Assembly (NCBI GenBank): GCA_963844845.1
Contig: CAWJPW010000005.1
Span: 62,001 to 126,000, forward strand
Length of the DNA: 64,000 nt
Reading direction: 5' to 3'
Source: CAWJPW01 sp963844845
Lineage (GTDB): Bacteria; Acidobacteriota; Thermoanaerobaculia; Thermoanaerobaculales; Sulfomarinibacteraceae
Positions within the stretch are counted from its first letter, which is position 1. Every line of letters begins with the position of its first letter. This document shows positions 15,395-25,282 of this stretch, piece after piece. The position numbers were made by a program, and so were the translations under genes. Under the pieces are notes generated by a model that saw only the letters and a list, made by a program, of their open reading frames with translations, did not search any database and was not told the origin of the DNA.

Positions 15395-17851
15395 CTAGGT
15401 TCGCAGCGTGCTGATGCGGTTGACGGCGAAGAGCGAAGCGAGGGCGACGGGCGCCCACGCGCCCACCAGTGGGGGTAGGATGCGCGCCTCGCTCATCTTC
15501 CCAAACAGCGCCACGACGAGGAAGTAGCCGATCCCCAGGCCCAGGGCAAGGGCGACGCCCTGCATGGTGGTGGCGCGACGCCCGCCTCGGTTGAGGCCGA
15601 ACGGTAGGGCGAGGAGCACCATGATGAACACGGAGAGCGGGTACGTCAGCTTCTGCTGGAGGCGCACGATTAGCTTCACCGGACGATAGCCGGAGGCTCG
15701 CAGCTCGGCGATGTAGTGGCTGAGCTCCCGGAACGACATCTCCGCGGGTTGGCGATACTCGTGTCCGAAGTAGCTCGGGTCTTCAGAGACTGCCAGCTCG
15801 AGAGGTGAGGTGATGCGGCTGAAGTGGTCGGTTCCGTCCGGGAAAAGCTGGCGGAACCAGCCCGAGTCGGCCACCCAGCGGCCGTCGCGGTACTGCACGC
15901 GGTCGGCAAAGAGGTGAAAGCGCAGCTGCATGTTCTGATCGAAGCGAAACATGGTGAAACGCACCAGGGTCTGGCTCGTGGGGTCGTAACGCAGGAAGTT
16001 GTAAAGGGTGCTCCCGTCCCGCGAGAAGAGCCATTGGCGGTCGGTGGCCGAGTACGACCGTGCAACCTCGCGTCCCTTGATGCGGTCGAGGAGGCGCTGT
16101 GCCTGACGGTTGGCTCGCGGAACGACGGACTCTTGCAGCATCCACAGTCCGGAGGCGGATGCCGCCGCAACCAGGAGTACCGGGACCATGACTCGATAGA
16201 GGGAGATGCCGGCGGCCTTCACAGCCGTGAGCTCCAGACGGCGCTCGAGCATGGTGAGGAGAATGAGGACGGCGATCATCAGCGCGAAGGGCGCGACGTC
16301 GAGAATCACCTGCGGCAAGAGGTTCCAGTAGTAGGCGAGGAAGGTGCCCAGCCCGGCGGTGTGTTTGGCGATCTCGTCGATCTTGTCGGCCAGGTCCACG
16401 ACCACGTAGAGGGCGGAGGTGCTGGCCAGCACCAACGTGAGCGGCGCCGCCAACCGGGTCACGACGTAGCGGTCGAGGAGGGTGGGAAAGCGGGTCACCA
16501 GCTGGCGTCGCTGGAGCAGGGCCGGAATCGAGCCGGTAACCGGTCGCCGCAGCTCCGCGCGGGCCATGGCGCTGCGCCGTCGGCGGCGGCCCCACCACTG
16601 AACTGCACTGGCCAGCCAGCCGGTGTCGCGACGCTCGCCCAGCCAGCGGCCCGTGCGGCGAAGCAACACCAGGGCGAGCACGGCGAGGGCGAGGTTGGGT
16701 AACCAGATACCCAGCCACACCGGCGTCTTGCCCTGACGGGCGAGCAGCTCTCCGTTGTTCAGCATCACGTAGTAGACGAGGATGACGACGATGGAGAGGA
16801 TGAAGCCGCGCCCGCGGCCGCCCGAGCGCGAGCCGACCCCAAGTGGCAGGGCGATAAGGGCGAAGGCGACGCAGGCCATGGGAATGGCGACGCGCTTCTG
16901 GAGCTCCACCAAGGCCTGACGGCGTTCCGTGGGCTGACCCTTGGCGGTGAGCGCGGGCCCTGGCGACGATTCCACGACAGTCGCCACGAGGTCGCCGGTC
17001 GCACGCTCCCGCATGCCGAAGCTGATCTCCTGGGTCGTCTCCTCCTTGGGGAAGAGGCGATATAACCAGGATTGATTCTCGTTGATCCTGTAGGTCTCGG
17101 GCTTTGCCGGGTTGAACTGGTGGGTGACCACGTCCTCCAGCAGCAGCCAGGGCTCGCCTCGTGACGTGGGAGCGTCGGGGCCAGGTCCGCCGGGCGTGCC
17201 CTCCATACCGCTGGGAATCTGGTTTACGAGGAGGCCGCGCCGGGCGACGATGAGGCGCTCATATCCGGGGTTGGAGCGGTCGAACATGATGACGTTGCGC
17301 CAGTAGCTCGTCTCCCGGTCAATGCCTCCAACATAGAGGAGGACGTTCGGGAATCCCTCGTAAAAGACCCGTGGCTCCACCCGTGCGAGCACGTTGGTGG
17401 ACGAAAAGAGCCTCGCACGCAGCTCGCTCAGCTCGCGGTTCGCGGCGGGCATCACGTCCATCGTGAGGTAGCCGTTGACGCCCGCCAACAGCAACGAAAA
17501 GAGCACGATGGGGCGGAGTACACGACGCAGCGATACTCCGGCCGCCTGGAGGGCGGTGACCTCACTGTCGGAGTTGAGGCGACCCATGGCGATGAGCACC
17601 CCAAAGAGATAGCTCATGGGAATGGTGAGCACCACGACGTGAGGCACCGTCGCCGAGAGGAGCTGAAGAGCGTCCTTGAGCGACACGCCGCGCACGAATA
17701 TCTCCTCCATGAGGCCGAAGATCCCACGCATGAGGAGCAGGAAGGTGTAGGTGACGAATCCGAGCCCGGTGGGCACGAGAACCTCGCGCAGGACCATCCG
17801 GTCCAACACTCCGGACACAAGCCACCTCTGACGTCCCTCGCTTCCCGCCAT
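15395..17851 (-). CDS. Fused LptF-LptG LPS-export permease
   Basis: This 818-residue protein is about twice the usual LptF or LptG length and contains both in tandem. Residues about 15-415 form an LptF-like half: three membrane helices, a periplasmic jellyroll with YEGFPNVLLYVGGID, then three more helices. Residues about 455-815 form an LptG-like half (LLDRYVVTRLAAPLTLVLASTSALYVVVDLADK... ending in three helices with YPLSVFIMVLLALPFG). Together with LptB they would form the ABC transporter that extracts LPS from the inner membrane. ATG 17851 has only a weak ribosome binding site. No stop codon interrupts the join near residues 415-450. Confidence 0.93.
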   Translation of the reverse strand: MAGSEGRQRWLVSGVLDRMVLREVLVPTGLGFVTYTFLLLMRGIFGLMEEIFVRGVSLKDALQLLSATVPHVVVLTIPMSYLFGVLIAMGRLNSDSEVTALQAAGVSLRRVLRPIVLFSLLLAGVNGYLTMDVMPAANRELSELRARLFSSTNVLARVEPRVFYEGFPNVLLYVGGIDRETSYWRNVIMFDRSNPGYERLIVARRGLLVNQIPSGMEGTPGGPGPDAPTSRGEPWLLLEDVVTHQFNPAKPETYRINENQSWLYRLFPKEETTQEISFGMRERATGDLVATVVESSPGPALTAKGQPTERRQALVELQKRVAIPMACVAFALIALPLGVGSRSGGRGRGFILSIVVILVYYVMLNNGELLARQGKTPVWLGIWLPNLALAVLALVLLRRTGRWLGERRDTGWLASAVQWWGRRRRRSAMARAELRRPVTGSIPALLQRRQLVTRFPTLLDRYVVTRLAAPLTLVLASTSALYVVVDLADKIDEIAKHTAGLGTFLAYYWNLLPQVILDVAPFALMIAVLILLTMLERRLELTAVKAAGISLYRVMVPVLLVAAASASGLWMLQESVVPRANRQAQRLLDRIKGREVARSYSATDRQWLFSRDGSTLYNFLRYDPTSQTLVRFTMFRFDQNMQLRFHLFADRVQYRDGRWVADSGWFRQLFPDGTDHFSRITSPLELAVSEDPSYFGHEYRQPAEMSFRELSHYIAELRASGYRPVKLIVRLQQKLTYPLSVFIMVLLALPFGLNRGGRRATTMQGVALALGLGIGYFLVVALFGKMSEARILPPLVGAWAPVALASLFAVNRISTLRT

Positions 17852-18111
17852 GGTCCGGAGAGTCTACACGGTCTCGAGGTCGGGATGCACCTGGGCCGGT
17901 CGCTGAGATGAGCTTCCCACAGGTGATGGGGGCGGGGTCGGCAGATCCACAGGTTTTCCACAGGGCGCCCAAAGTTCCACAGCATAATGGACAAACGCAA
18001 CGTCCGATAAGATATATTATGTCAACCTGGAAACGTGAAGAAGCGCGAAATGCCGGACCTGTTGCTCTCGAGCCGGCTTGTAATGGAGAATTACGGGGCG
18101 GTCGATCGCAC
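17852..18111. other. Intergenic region with DnaA-box-like repeats and an AT-rich block (candidate origin)
   Basis: Four same-direction 9-mers end in CCACA at 17913-17921, 17943-17951, 17954-17962 and 17973-17981. One of them, TTTTCCACA, matches the DnaA-box consensus TTWTNCACA, and the others differ at two positions. An AT-only-rich stretch at 18007-18024 (TAAGATATATTATGTCAA) follows within 30 bp. This is the layout of an origin with an unwinding element, next to parB-parA. The same segment must also hold any lptFG promoter; TTGACA is present on the minus strand but without a matching -10. The origin assignment is an inference. Confidence 0.4.
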
Positions 18112-18996
18112 CTATTGGTCCTTCGCGCTCTCGTGCTGCTCACGCAGCTGACGCAGGACCTCCTCGAGGGCAGCGATGATTTCGCCTGGCTCGGGTTCCT
18201 GCTCGGTGCGGAAGGACAGCGATACGCTCACCGGACGGGCTTCGGACTTGAAGCGCAGGACGAATGGCCTGGGACGCGCGGAACGCCGGGCCTGCTCCTC
18301 GCCACCGTCTTCCGCGTTTGCCATGTCATGCCGACGGTCACGAAGTGCGGCACGATCCACGTTGCCACTTGCAATGGCGTCAACGAGCGCGAGCATGGCC
18401 TCCGGTGATGGTGCCTTGGCGATCTCCAGCAAGGTTCCCTTGGCGGTGATGTCGGCATGCCGACATAGCTCGCGAATCTCCGGTGGAATGTCGAGGATCT
18501 TGACTGTCTCGGTTATGGTCACGCGGGCACGCCCCACCGCCTTCGCGATCTGCTCGTGCGTGTAAGTGTACTTGTCCACCAGGGTGCGAAAGCCCTCCGC
18601 CTCCTCGAAGGCGCTGAGGTCCTTGCGCTGGAGGTTCTCCACCAAGGCGATCTCGAGGGCCTGCTGGTCGTTCACGGTGAGTTCGATGCAGGGGATCTCT
18701 TCGAGGCCCGCTTCGAGAGCCGCATGGAAGCGTCGCTCTCCGGACACCAACTCATAGCTCAATCCATCGTCGCGCCGCCTGATGAGCAGAGGTTCGAGAA
18801 CCCCATGCGTGGCGATGCTGGCGACTAGGTCACGCAGATCGCCGAGGCTGGTGCGTGGCTGGTCCTGGTTGCTCACGATGGAGCTGACCGCCACCATGCG
18901 GCCGATTCCCTCCCCCATGCGCTGCGTGAGCTCATCCACGAAGTGTCGGTCGTGGCGCATCCGGCGCTTTGGCGGCAAACCACGCTTGGACGTCAT
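18112..18996 (-). CDS. parB: Chromosome-partitioning protein ParB
   Basis: The 294-residue protein has the ParB/Spo0J layout. The N-terminal CTPase/nuclease-like domain carries GERRF at residues 86-90 and ENLQRKDLSAFEEAEG at about 120-135. A helix-turn-helix follows at about residues 146-171, and the C-terminal dimerisation domain is acidic and helical. The HTH recognition helix reads VTITETVKIL instead of the usual VANxLRLL, so its DNA site may differ from canonical parS. ATG 18996 is preceded by GGAG five bases upstream; GTG 19002 is an alternative. It follows parA by about 40 bases. A 16-bp palindrome lies within the gene. Confidence 0.95.
   Translation of the reverse strand: MTSKRGLPPKRRMRHDRHFVDELTQRMGEGIGRMVAVSSIVSNQDQPRTSLGDLRDLVASIATHGVLEPLLIRRRDDGLSYELVSGERRFHAALEAGLEEIPCIELTVNDQQALEIALVENLQRKDLSAFEEAEGFRTLVDKYTYTHEQIAKAVGRARVTITETVKILDIPPEIRELCRHADITAKGTLLEIAKAPSPEAMLALVDAIASGNVDRAALRDRRHDMANAEDGGEEQARRSARPRPFVLRFKSEARPVSVSLSFRTEQEPEPGEIIAALEEVLRQLREQHESAKDQ
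18450..18465. repeat. 16-bp perfect palindrome inside parB, possible parS-like site 2
   Basis: TGTCGGCATGCCGACA is identical to the core of the palindrome at 15359-15380, and here it is extended by A/T to 18 bp. It sits in the coding sequence of parB, as the first known Bacillus parS sits in spo0J. The two copies bracket the DnaA-box-like region. I saw no third perfect copy in the window; single half-sites (TGCCGACA) occur, for example near 36003. Confidence 0.5.
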
Positions 18997-19035
18997 GTAC
19001 ACTCCAACCCGAGCCGGTTCTGGCGACAGGTCATG

Positions 19036-19794
19036 CTACGAACCCACACGCTGCAAGACCTCCTCGCACAGGCGATAGTACTCGTACGCGCCGCTCGAGT
19101 CGGGTGCGTGCTGGAAGATGCTGCAGCGGTGTGCTGGTGACTCCTCAAGCCGGACCGACTTGCTGATCTGAGTCTCGAACACCAACGGGCCGAAGACCTC
19201 GGTGATCTCGTCGATGACCTGGCGCGCGAGGACGGTCCGGCGATCCACCAATGTGACTAGGACGCCGAGGAGATGCAGCTGGGTGTTCGGCCTCAGCTTG
19301 ATCTTGTCGATGGTCTCCAGAAGATCGTCGGTGCCCTCGAGGGCAAAGTAGGACGCCTGGATGGGGACCAGTACGTGGGTGGCCGCGACCAGAGCGTTGA
19401 CGGTGATCAGGCCGAGGGTGGGCGGCGTGTCGATGATGATGGCGTCGTAATCCCCTGCTATGGGATCCATGCGGTCCTTGAGCCGGTATGGTGCGTCAAG
19501 CTCTCCTACCAGGCTGACCTCCAGCTTGGCCATGCCGATGCGGGAGGGCGCGACCCAGAGGTTCGGCACGTTGCTAGGCACGACGATGTCCGCCATGGGG
19601 AGGGTACCGGCGAGGACGTCGAACATGTTGTGCTCAAGCTCGGCGAGGTCCACGAAGGACATGGAGGAGTTCGCTTGGGGGTCCAGGTCCACGAGGAGCG
19701 TGGTCAAGCCCTTCTGGGCCAGACCGGCGGCGAGGTTGATAGCCGTGGTGGTCTTTCCGACCCCGCCCTTCTGGTTCGTGATTGCTACGATCAT
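19036..19794 (-). CDS. parA: Chromosome-partitioning ATPase ParA (Soj)
   Basis: This 252-residue deviant Walker ATPase has KGGVGKT at residues 9-15, the DLDPQAN Walker A' motif at about 37-43 and DTPPTLG around residue 120. It forms ATP-dependent dimers on DNA and moves ParB-bound origin regions. It has no N-terminal HTH, so it is the chromosomal (Soj) type rather than a plasmid P1-type ParA. It is the first gene of the parA-parB pair and has a good promoter at 19830-19859. Confidence 0.96.
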   Translation of the reverse strand: MIVAITNQKGGVGKTTTAINLAAGLAQKGLTTLLVDLDPQANSSMSFVDLAELEHNMFDVLAGTLPMADIVVPSNVPNLWVAPSRIGMAKLEVSLVGELDAPYRLKDRMDPIAGDYDAIIIDTPPTLGLITVNALVAATHVLVPIQASYFALEGTDDLLETIDKIKLRPNTQLHLLGVLVTLVDRRTVLARQVIDEITEVFGPLVFETQISKSVRLEESPAHRCSIFQHAPDSSGAYEYYRLCEEVLQRVGS

Positions 19795-19805
19795 TGAATG
19801 GTGAG

Positions 19806-19826
19806 GCCTCCAGCTTCGGTGGAGGC
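19806..19826 (-). promoter_or_regulatory. Hairpin in the parA leader overlapping a GGAGG
   Basis: GCCTCCA and TGGAGGC pair across a seven-base loop between the parA transcription start and its ATG. The 3' arm contains GGAGG about 12 bases before the ATG, the only ribosome binding site-like sequence. Folding could limit translation of parA. Confidence 0.4.
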
Positions 19827-19829
19827 TTC

Positions 19830-19859
19830 ACTATAGGTTCGCCTCCGGAAGGGTGTCAA
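19830..19859 (-). promoter_or_regulatory. Sigma-70 promoter of parA-parB
   Basis: On the minus strand TTGACA (19854-19859) and TATAGT (19830-19835) are separated by 18 bases, giving a start point roughly 30 bases before the parA ATG. An AT-rich stretch (about 19890-19925) lies upstream. This is one of the three clearest promoters in the window. Confidence 0.75.
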
Positions 19860-19917
19860 TACACACACTTCACCCATCATGCGAGGGAATGCATGTTAAC
19901 AACATTTAATAGAGCGT

Positions 19918-20424
19918 TTACATTTCGTACTCGCCGAGGTCCTCAGGTCGAAGCCGCTCCAAAATGGCGCGCATGGCCTCCTCGCTGTCTCCCTCGGTGG
20001 CTTGTGCCTGGCTGAGCACTTTGGCGCTGACGAAGATGGGGGCGCCCGTTCGCAGCGCCACGGCCAGGGCGTCAGAGGGGCGGGAGTCGATCTCGACGGA
20101 TGTGCCATCACCTCGTCGGAGCGTGAGCGTGGCGTAGAAAACGTTCTCGCGCAGGGTGTGAATGTGGACCTGCTCGAGAGTGTGCTGGGTGCTGTCCATG
20201 AGCGACACGATGAGGTCGTGGGTCATGGGCCGGGGCGTGGTCACGCCCTCGATCTGCAGAGCGATGGAGTTCGCCTCACAGACGCCGATCCAGATCGGGA
20301 GGAAGGGGCCGTTTGCCTCCTGCTGGAGAATGACCACCGGCATGTTGGACACGGGATCCATGACGAGCGCCCTGACCTGCACACGAACGGGCTGGGTGGA
20401 AGACGGAGGGGTCTCACTCATCAT
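19918..20424 (-). CDS. Bifunctional nuclease domain protein (DUF151)
   Basis: This 168-residue protein belongs to the BFN/DUF151 family. The core reads VVILQQEANGPFLPIWIGVCEANSIAL (residues about 30-56), followed by RPMTHDL, and later SRPSDALAVALRTGAPIFVS, all family hallmarks. Plant and Thermotoga members have been reported as nucleases, but the bacterial role is uncertain. The C-terminal 30 residues are charged. Two adjacent ATGs (20424 and 20421) are possible starts. It is 123 bp upstream of parA on the same strand, beyond the parA promoter. Confidence 0.9.
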   Translation of the reverse strand: MMSETPPSSTQPVRVQVRALVMDPVSNMPVVILQQEANGPFLPIWIGVCEANSIALQIEGVTTPRPMTHDLIVSLMDSTQHTLEQVHIHTLRENVFYATLTLRRGDGTSVEIDSRPSDALAVALRTGAPIFVSAKVLSQAQATEGDSEEAMRAILERLRPEDLGEYEM

Positions 20425-20598
20425 TCCAATGTGCTTGCCCGTGACTGGGCTGTCAAGGAGAGGGTTCGAACGGCGCTCATTGGGGCCGAGAAACCTTGTG
20501 GCAGCGCCGTCGACAGATCCGGCGCCGAGTGAAGCGTGCGGGTTGGGAGGGCTTTGGGCAACCGCCTGGGGGTGTTCGGCTCGGGAAGGTCTACTCGA

Positions 20599-21954
20599 TC
20601 AGGCGGAGGCGGCGCTGGCTCCCGGCTGGGGGTGGAGAGGCAGGCGGCGAGCAGCCGCGGGTGGCTCGCCCACGAGGGAGTGGGCCCCGGCGCGGACGAT
20701 CCTCACGTCGACGATGTGGCCGATGCGCTCGCCGTCACTCTTTGGAAAGTTGACCACACGGTTGTCCTCCCCTCTCCCCTGCCAGTCGTTCGGCGAGCGC
20801 CGGCTGTCCCCGTCGATGAGCACCGGCACTACCGCCCCGACCTTCGCTCCGTTCAGCTCCGAGGAGATCGCGTCGCTGGTCTCGAAGAGGCGCTGTAGAC
20901 GCTCCTTCTTGACCTCCTCCGGGACCTGACCTGGGTATCGTGCCGCTGGGGTGTGTGGCCGCGGCGAGTAGGCGAAGCCGAAAACCTGGCCGAAACGAAC
21001 CTCCTGGATCATGCCCAGCGTGGCCGCAAAGTCGTCGTCACTTTCTCCGGGGAAGCCGACGATGAAGTCGGTGGAGAGGTTCACGTCCGGTACTGCCGAG
21101 CGTATGCGATCCACAAGCTGCAGGTACTGCTGACCCGTGTAACGGCGGTGCATGCGCTCGAGGATGGAATCAGAGCCCGACTGGACCGGTAGGTGGAGGT
21201 AGCGCGAAAGGTGAGGGTGGCTGGCAAGCACCGCCAACAGACGGTCGTCGAAATGGCGGGGATGAGATGTGATGAAGCGGACGCGGGCGAGGCCGGGGAT
21301 CGCCGCCACCCTCTCGAGCATGTCGGCGAAGCCTGCGCCGGTGGCGGGACAGCGATACGCGTTGATGGTCTGTCCCAGAAGCTCGACCTCCCGCAGGCCG
21401 GACTCGGCCAGCGAGCGGACCTCGTCGAGGATGCTCTGCAGGGGACGGCTGCGCTCGCGACCGCGAGTGTAGGGAACAACGCAGAAGGTGCAGAACTCGT
21501 TGCAGCCTTCGATCACCGTGACCATGCCGCGGGTCGAGCTGGTGCGGAAGACGGTGTCAAAGCCGTACTCAGCGGCGGTGTCGAAACCGGTGATGACCGC
21601 CCGCTGGCCCTGAGCTGCGAGGCGCAGTGCCTCGCCGGTACGATGAATCTGGCCGGGGCCGAGCACGAATGTGACCGCGCGCGCACGCGTGAGAATTCGC
21701 TCGCCCTCCTGTTGAGCGACGCATCCGCAGACTCCGATGAGCGGCGCAGGTGACAGACGCTCGAGCTCGCCGATGCGGCTCATAATCTTGTGCACTGGCT
21801 TCTCGCGCACCGAGCAGGTGTTGAGCAAAACGAGGTCGGCGGAGTCGGCGCCGGCCGCCGGTACGAGCCCGGCACCGCGGAGCTGCCCTTCCAGCCTCTC
21901 GCTGTCGTGCTGGTTCATCTGGCAGCCCCAGGTCTCGATGAAAAACGTTCGCAT
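20599..21954 (-). CDS. miaB: tRNA-2-methylthio-N6-dimethylallyladenosine synthase MiaB
   Basis: The 451-residue radical-SAM methylthiotransferase adds the 2-methylthio group to i6A37 of tRNAs. The N-terminal UPF0004 domain has cluster cysteines at residues 11, 47 and 76. The radical-SAM motif is Cys151-x3-Cys155-x2-Cys158 (EGCNEFCTFC), and a TRAM domain is at about residues 375-440. MiaB rather than RimO is indicated by FIETWGCQMN at the N-terminus. The length is normal. It is separated by 154 bp from the next gene. Confidence 0.96.
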   Translation of the reverse strand: MRTFFIETWGCQMNQHDSERLEGQLRGAGLVPAAGADSADLVLLNTCSVREKPVHKIMSRIGELERLSPAPLIGVCGCVAQQEGERILTRARAVTFVLGPGQIHRTGEALRLAAQGQRAVITGFDTAAEYGFDTVFRTSSTRGMVTVIEGCNEFCTFCVVPYTRGRERSRPLQSILDEVRSLAESGLREVELLGQTINAYRCPATGAGFADMLERVAAIPGLARVRFITSHPRHFDDRLLAVLASHPHLSRYLHLPVQSGSDSILERMHRRYTGQQYLQLVDRIRSAVPDVNLSTDFIVGFPGESDDDFAATLGMIQEVRFGQVFGFAYSPRPHTPAARYPGQVPEEVKKERLQRLFETSDAISSELNGAKVGAVVPVLIDGDSRRSPNDWQGRGEDNRVVNFPKSDGERIGHIVDVRIVRAGAHSLVGEPPAAARRLPLHPQPGASAASA

Positions 21955-22108
21955 TCCGGGTCTCCCTGCTCGCTCAACGCCTGCATTCTATCGTGTGCAG
22001 CAGCGGTCGTCACGAACGCTGACTTCTGGGGCGCCGAGAAGGACACTACGACTGCTCGCCTCGATCATCGCCTGCGAGGCGGCGGGCATGACCTGCCGAG
22101 GAAGCGGG

Positions 22109-22783
22109 CTATGGCGCGGGGCTGGGCGCCGGGCTGGGCGCGGCTTGGCGCAGGTCGCGGAACCATCCCGGCTCGGCTCCGGCCCGGCGGGCCTGGTCGA
22201 GGATCTCCGGGAGCTTACGGCGCTCATCCGCGATTTGCTTGTCGAGATCGTCGCGCTCTCGGATCGCCGCATCGAGCTTCGGTTTGATGACGCCGTCGCG
22301 ATATGCCGGGTCATCCCAGGCATAGAACTGGTTCCACAAGGCCGGAATCTCGGAGTCGAGCTCTCGGCGCCTGCTCTCCATGGCGGCGACCTTCTGCTGC
22401 TGGCCGCTGTACCGCTGCCGCCACATGTCGCGCTCACTGTCTTCTGGGGAGCCGGCGGGACCGAGGCCCGGTTCCCCATCCGCGGCCGGTAGTCGGAACT
22501 CGTCCGGACCGGGCGTGGAGGTGACCGTGGTGATGCCACCCCTCGCGGCGTAGCTGGCGAGGTTCTCGTTGGTGATGAGGACTGGTTGGCCGTGGCCACC
22601 CTGGTCCTGGAGGCGCATCCGGCGGGCGAGGTCGGCGAGCGTACGGGGTCGCGGGGTGGCGGTCGGAGTTGGCGATGGATGCGGTGTCGGACGCGGGCGC
22701 GCTTGGACCATACAGGTCGCAGAGGCCACGGCGGCCGCAACCAGGAGGTGTCGGACTGAAGTTGCGACGAATGCGCGAGCCAT
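22109..22783 (-). CDS. Secreted coiled-coil hypothetical protein
   Basis: This 224-residue protein starts with a typical signal peptide (basic start, hydrophobic core at residues 10-25, possible cleavage after VQA near residue 28). A Pro/Thr-rich stretch follows, then a charged helical coiled coil at about residues 115-200 (ESRRRELDSEIPALWNQF), and an Ala-Pro-Ser tail. It is probably periplasmic. I do not recognise a family. ATG 22783 has GAGGAAG upstream. It follows the cupin gene by only 16 bp, so it is likely in the same transcript. Confidence 0.65.
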   Translation of the reverse strand: MARAFVATSVRHLLVAAAVASATCMVQARPRPTPHPSPTPTATPRPRTLADLARRMRLQDQGGHGQPVLITNENLASYAARGGITTVTSTPGPDEFRLPAADGEPGLGPAGSPEDSERDMWRQRYSGQQQKVAAMESRRRELDSEIPALWNQFYAWDDPAYRDGVIKPKLDAAIRERDDLDKQIADERRKLPEILDQARRAGAEPGWFRDLRQAAPSPAPSPAP

Positions 22784-22799
22784 GTCTTCCTCCACGAGA

Positions 22800-23171
22800 T
22801 CAGGCGTGGCTGGTCCCCTCCCGCCCATAGCGATCGGCGAGGCGGACGACGTCTTCGAGATGCGGGGTGGAGACCTCGAGGACGCGGCAGTCCGAGCGGG
22901 CAGTCATGCGGTGCAGGGTACCCGGGGGGATATGGAACACAGCGCCCGGCTCCAACACCAGGGTCTCGAGGCAGTCCGCCTCGTCTCCCGCTTCAAGTTG
23001 CATCGAGCCGTCGAGCACGCGCAGGGTCTCGTCCTTGGTGCGGTGGTACTGCAAGCTGAGCGCCTCGCCGGCACGAATGAAGAGGATCTTGCCCACGTAG
23101 TGGTCGGTGAGGGCGAAGATCTCCTCGTGGCCCCAGGGTTTCGGTACCGTCCGCACTGACACTACGGCCAT
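22800..23171 (-). CDS. Cupin-fold protein, phosphomannose-isomerase type II-like
   Basis: This 123-residue one-domain cupin resembles the small mannose-6-phosphate isomerase-like cupins. It contains KPWGHEEIFA near residue 10, the first metal motif around LQYHRTKDET and the second around HIPPGTLHRM. It could isomerise or bind a phosphorylated sugar, but the substrate is unknown. AGGAG before ATG 23171 supports the start. It lies 10 bp after the ptsI stop, at the end of the PTS gene run. Confidence 0.8.
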   Translation of the reverse strand: MAVVSVRTVPKPWGHEEIFALTDHYVGKILFIRAGEALSLQYHRTKDETLRVLDGSMQLEAGDEADCLETLVLEPGAVFHIPPGTLHRMTARSDCRVLEVSTPHLEDVVRLADRYGREGTSHA

Positions 23172-23181
23172 GTCTCCTCCC

Positions 23182-24944
<1,763 letters not shown>

Positions 24945-24948
<4 letters not shown>

Positions 24949-25214
24949 TCGCCCTCTCCGAAACGATCAGCGAAAAGCTCGAGAAGGGCGTGGACAGCCT
25001 GGTCCTCGTCCTCGCCGTCGGCCCGGATAGTGACGTAGGTACCCTTGGTTGCGGCCAACGTCAGCAAGCCCAAGATCGACTTGGCATTGACCTCCTCGTC
25101 GTCGCTTCCGACGAAGACATCCGAGCTGAAGCCGGCAGCAGTGTGCACGACCTTGGCTGCGGCTCTCGCATGGAGGCCGAGCTTGTTGCTGATCTGGACC
25201 TGCTCCTTCTTCAT
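24945..25214 (-). CDS. ptsH: PTS phosphocarrier protein HPr
   Basis: This 89-residue HPr has the active-site His15 in LGLHARAAAKVV and the regulatory Ser46 in NAKSILGLL. Ser46 is the substrate of HPr kinase, which is encoded four genes upstream (hprK), so both phosphorylation sites appear functional. The gene follows the mannose-type IIA gene by about 70 bp and overlaps ptsI. Confidence 0.96.
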
Positions 25215-25282
25215 CCAACATCGCTCCCTGGAGACATGGGCCCGGGATGGAAACGGAGGTCGGCTCGAGGGCGACCGGGCCC

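Noticed and set aside
15300..15400. The strand switch at 15.35 kb as a dif/terminus site
   Set aside because: No 28-bp XerC/XerD-like sequence is visible; the palindrome there lacks the usual dif centre. Local convergence of genes alone does not prove a terminus.
15824..16702. Plus-strand ORF opposite lptFG
   Set aside because: It is antisense to well-supported permease coding sequence and its composition is His/Gly/Glu-rich, as expected for a shadow frame.
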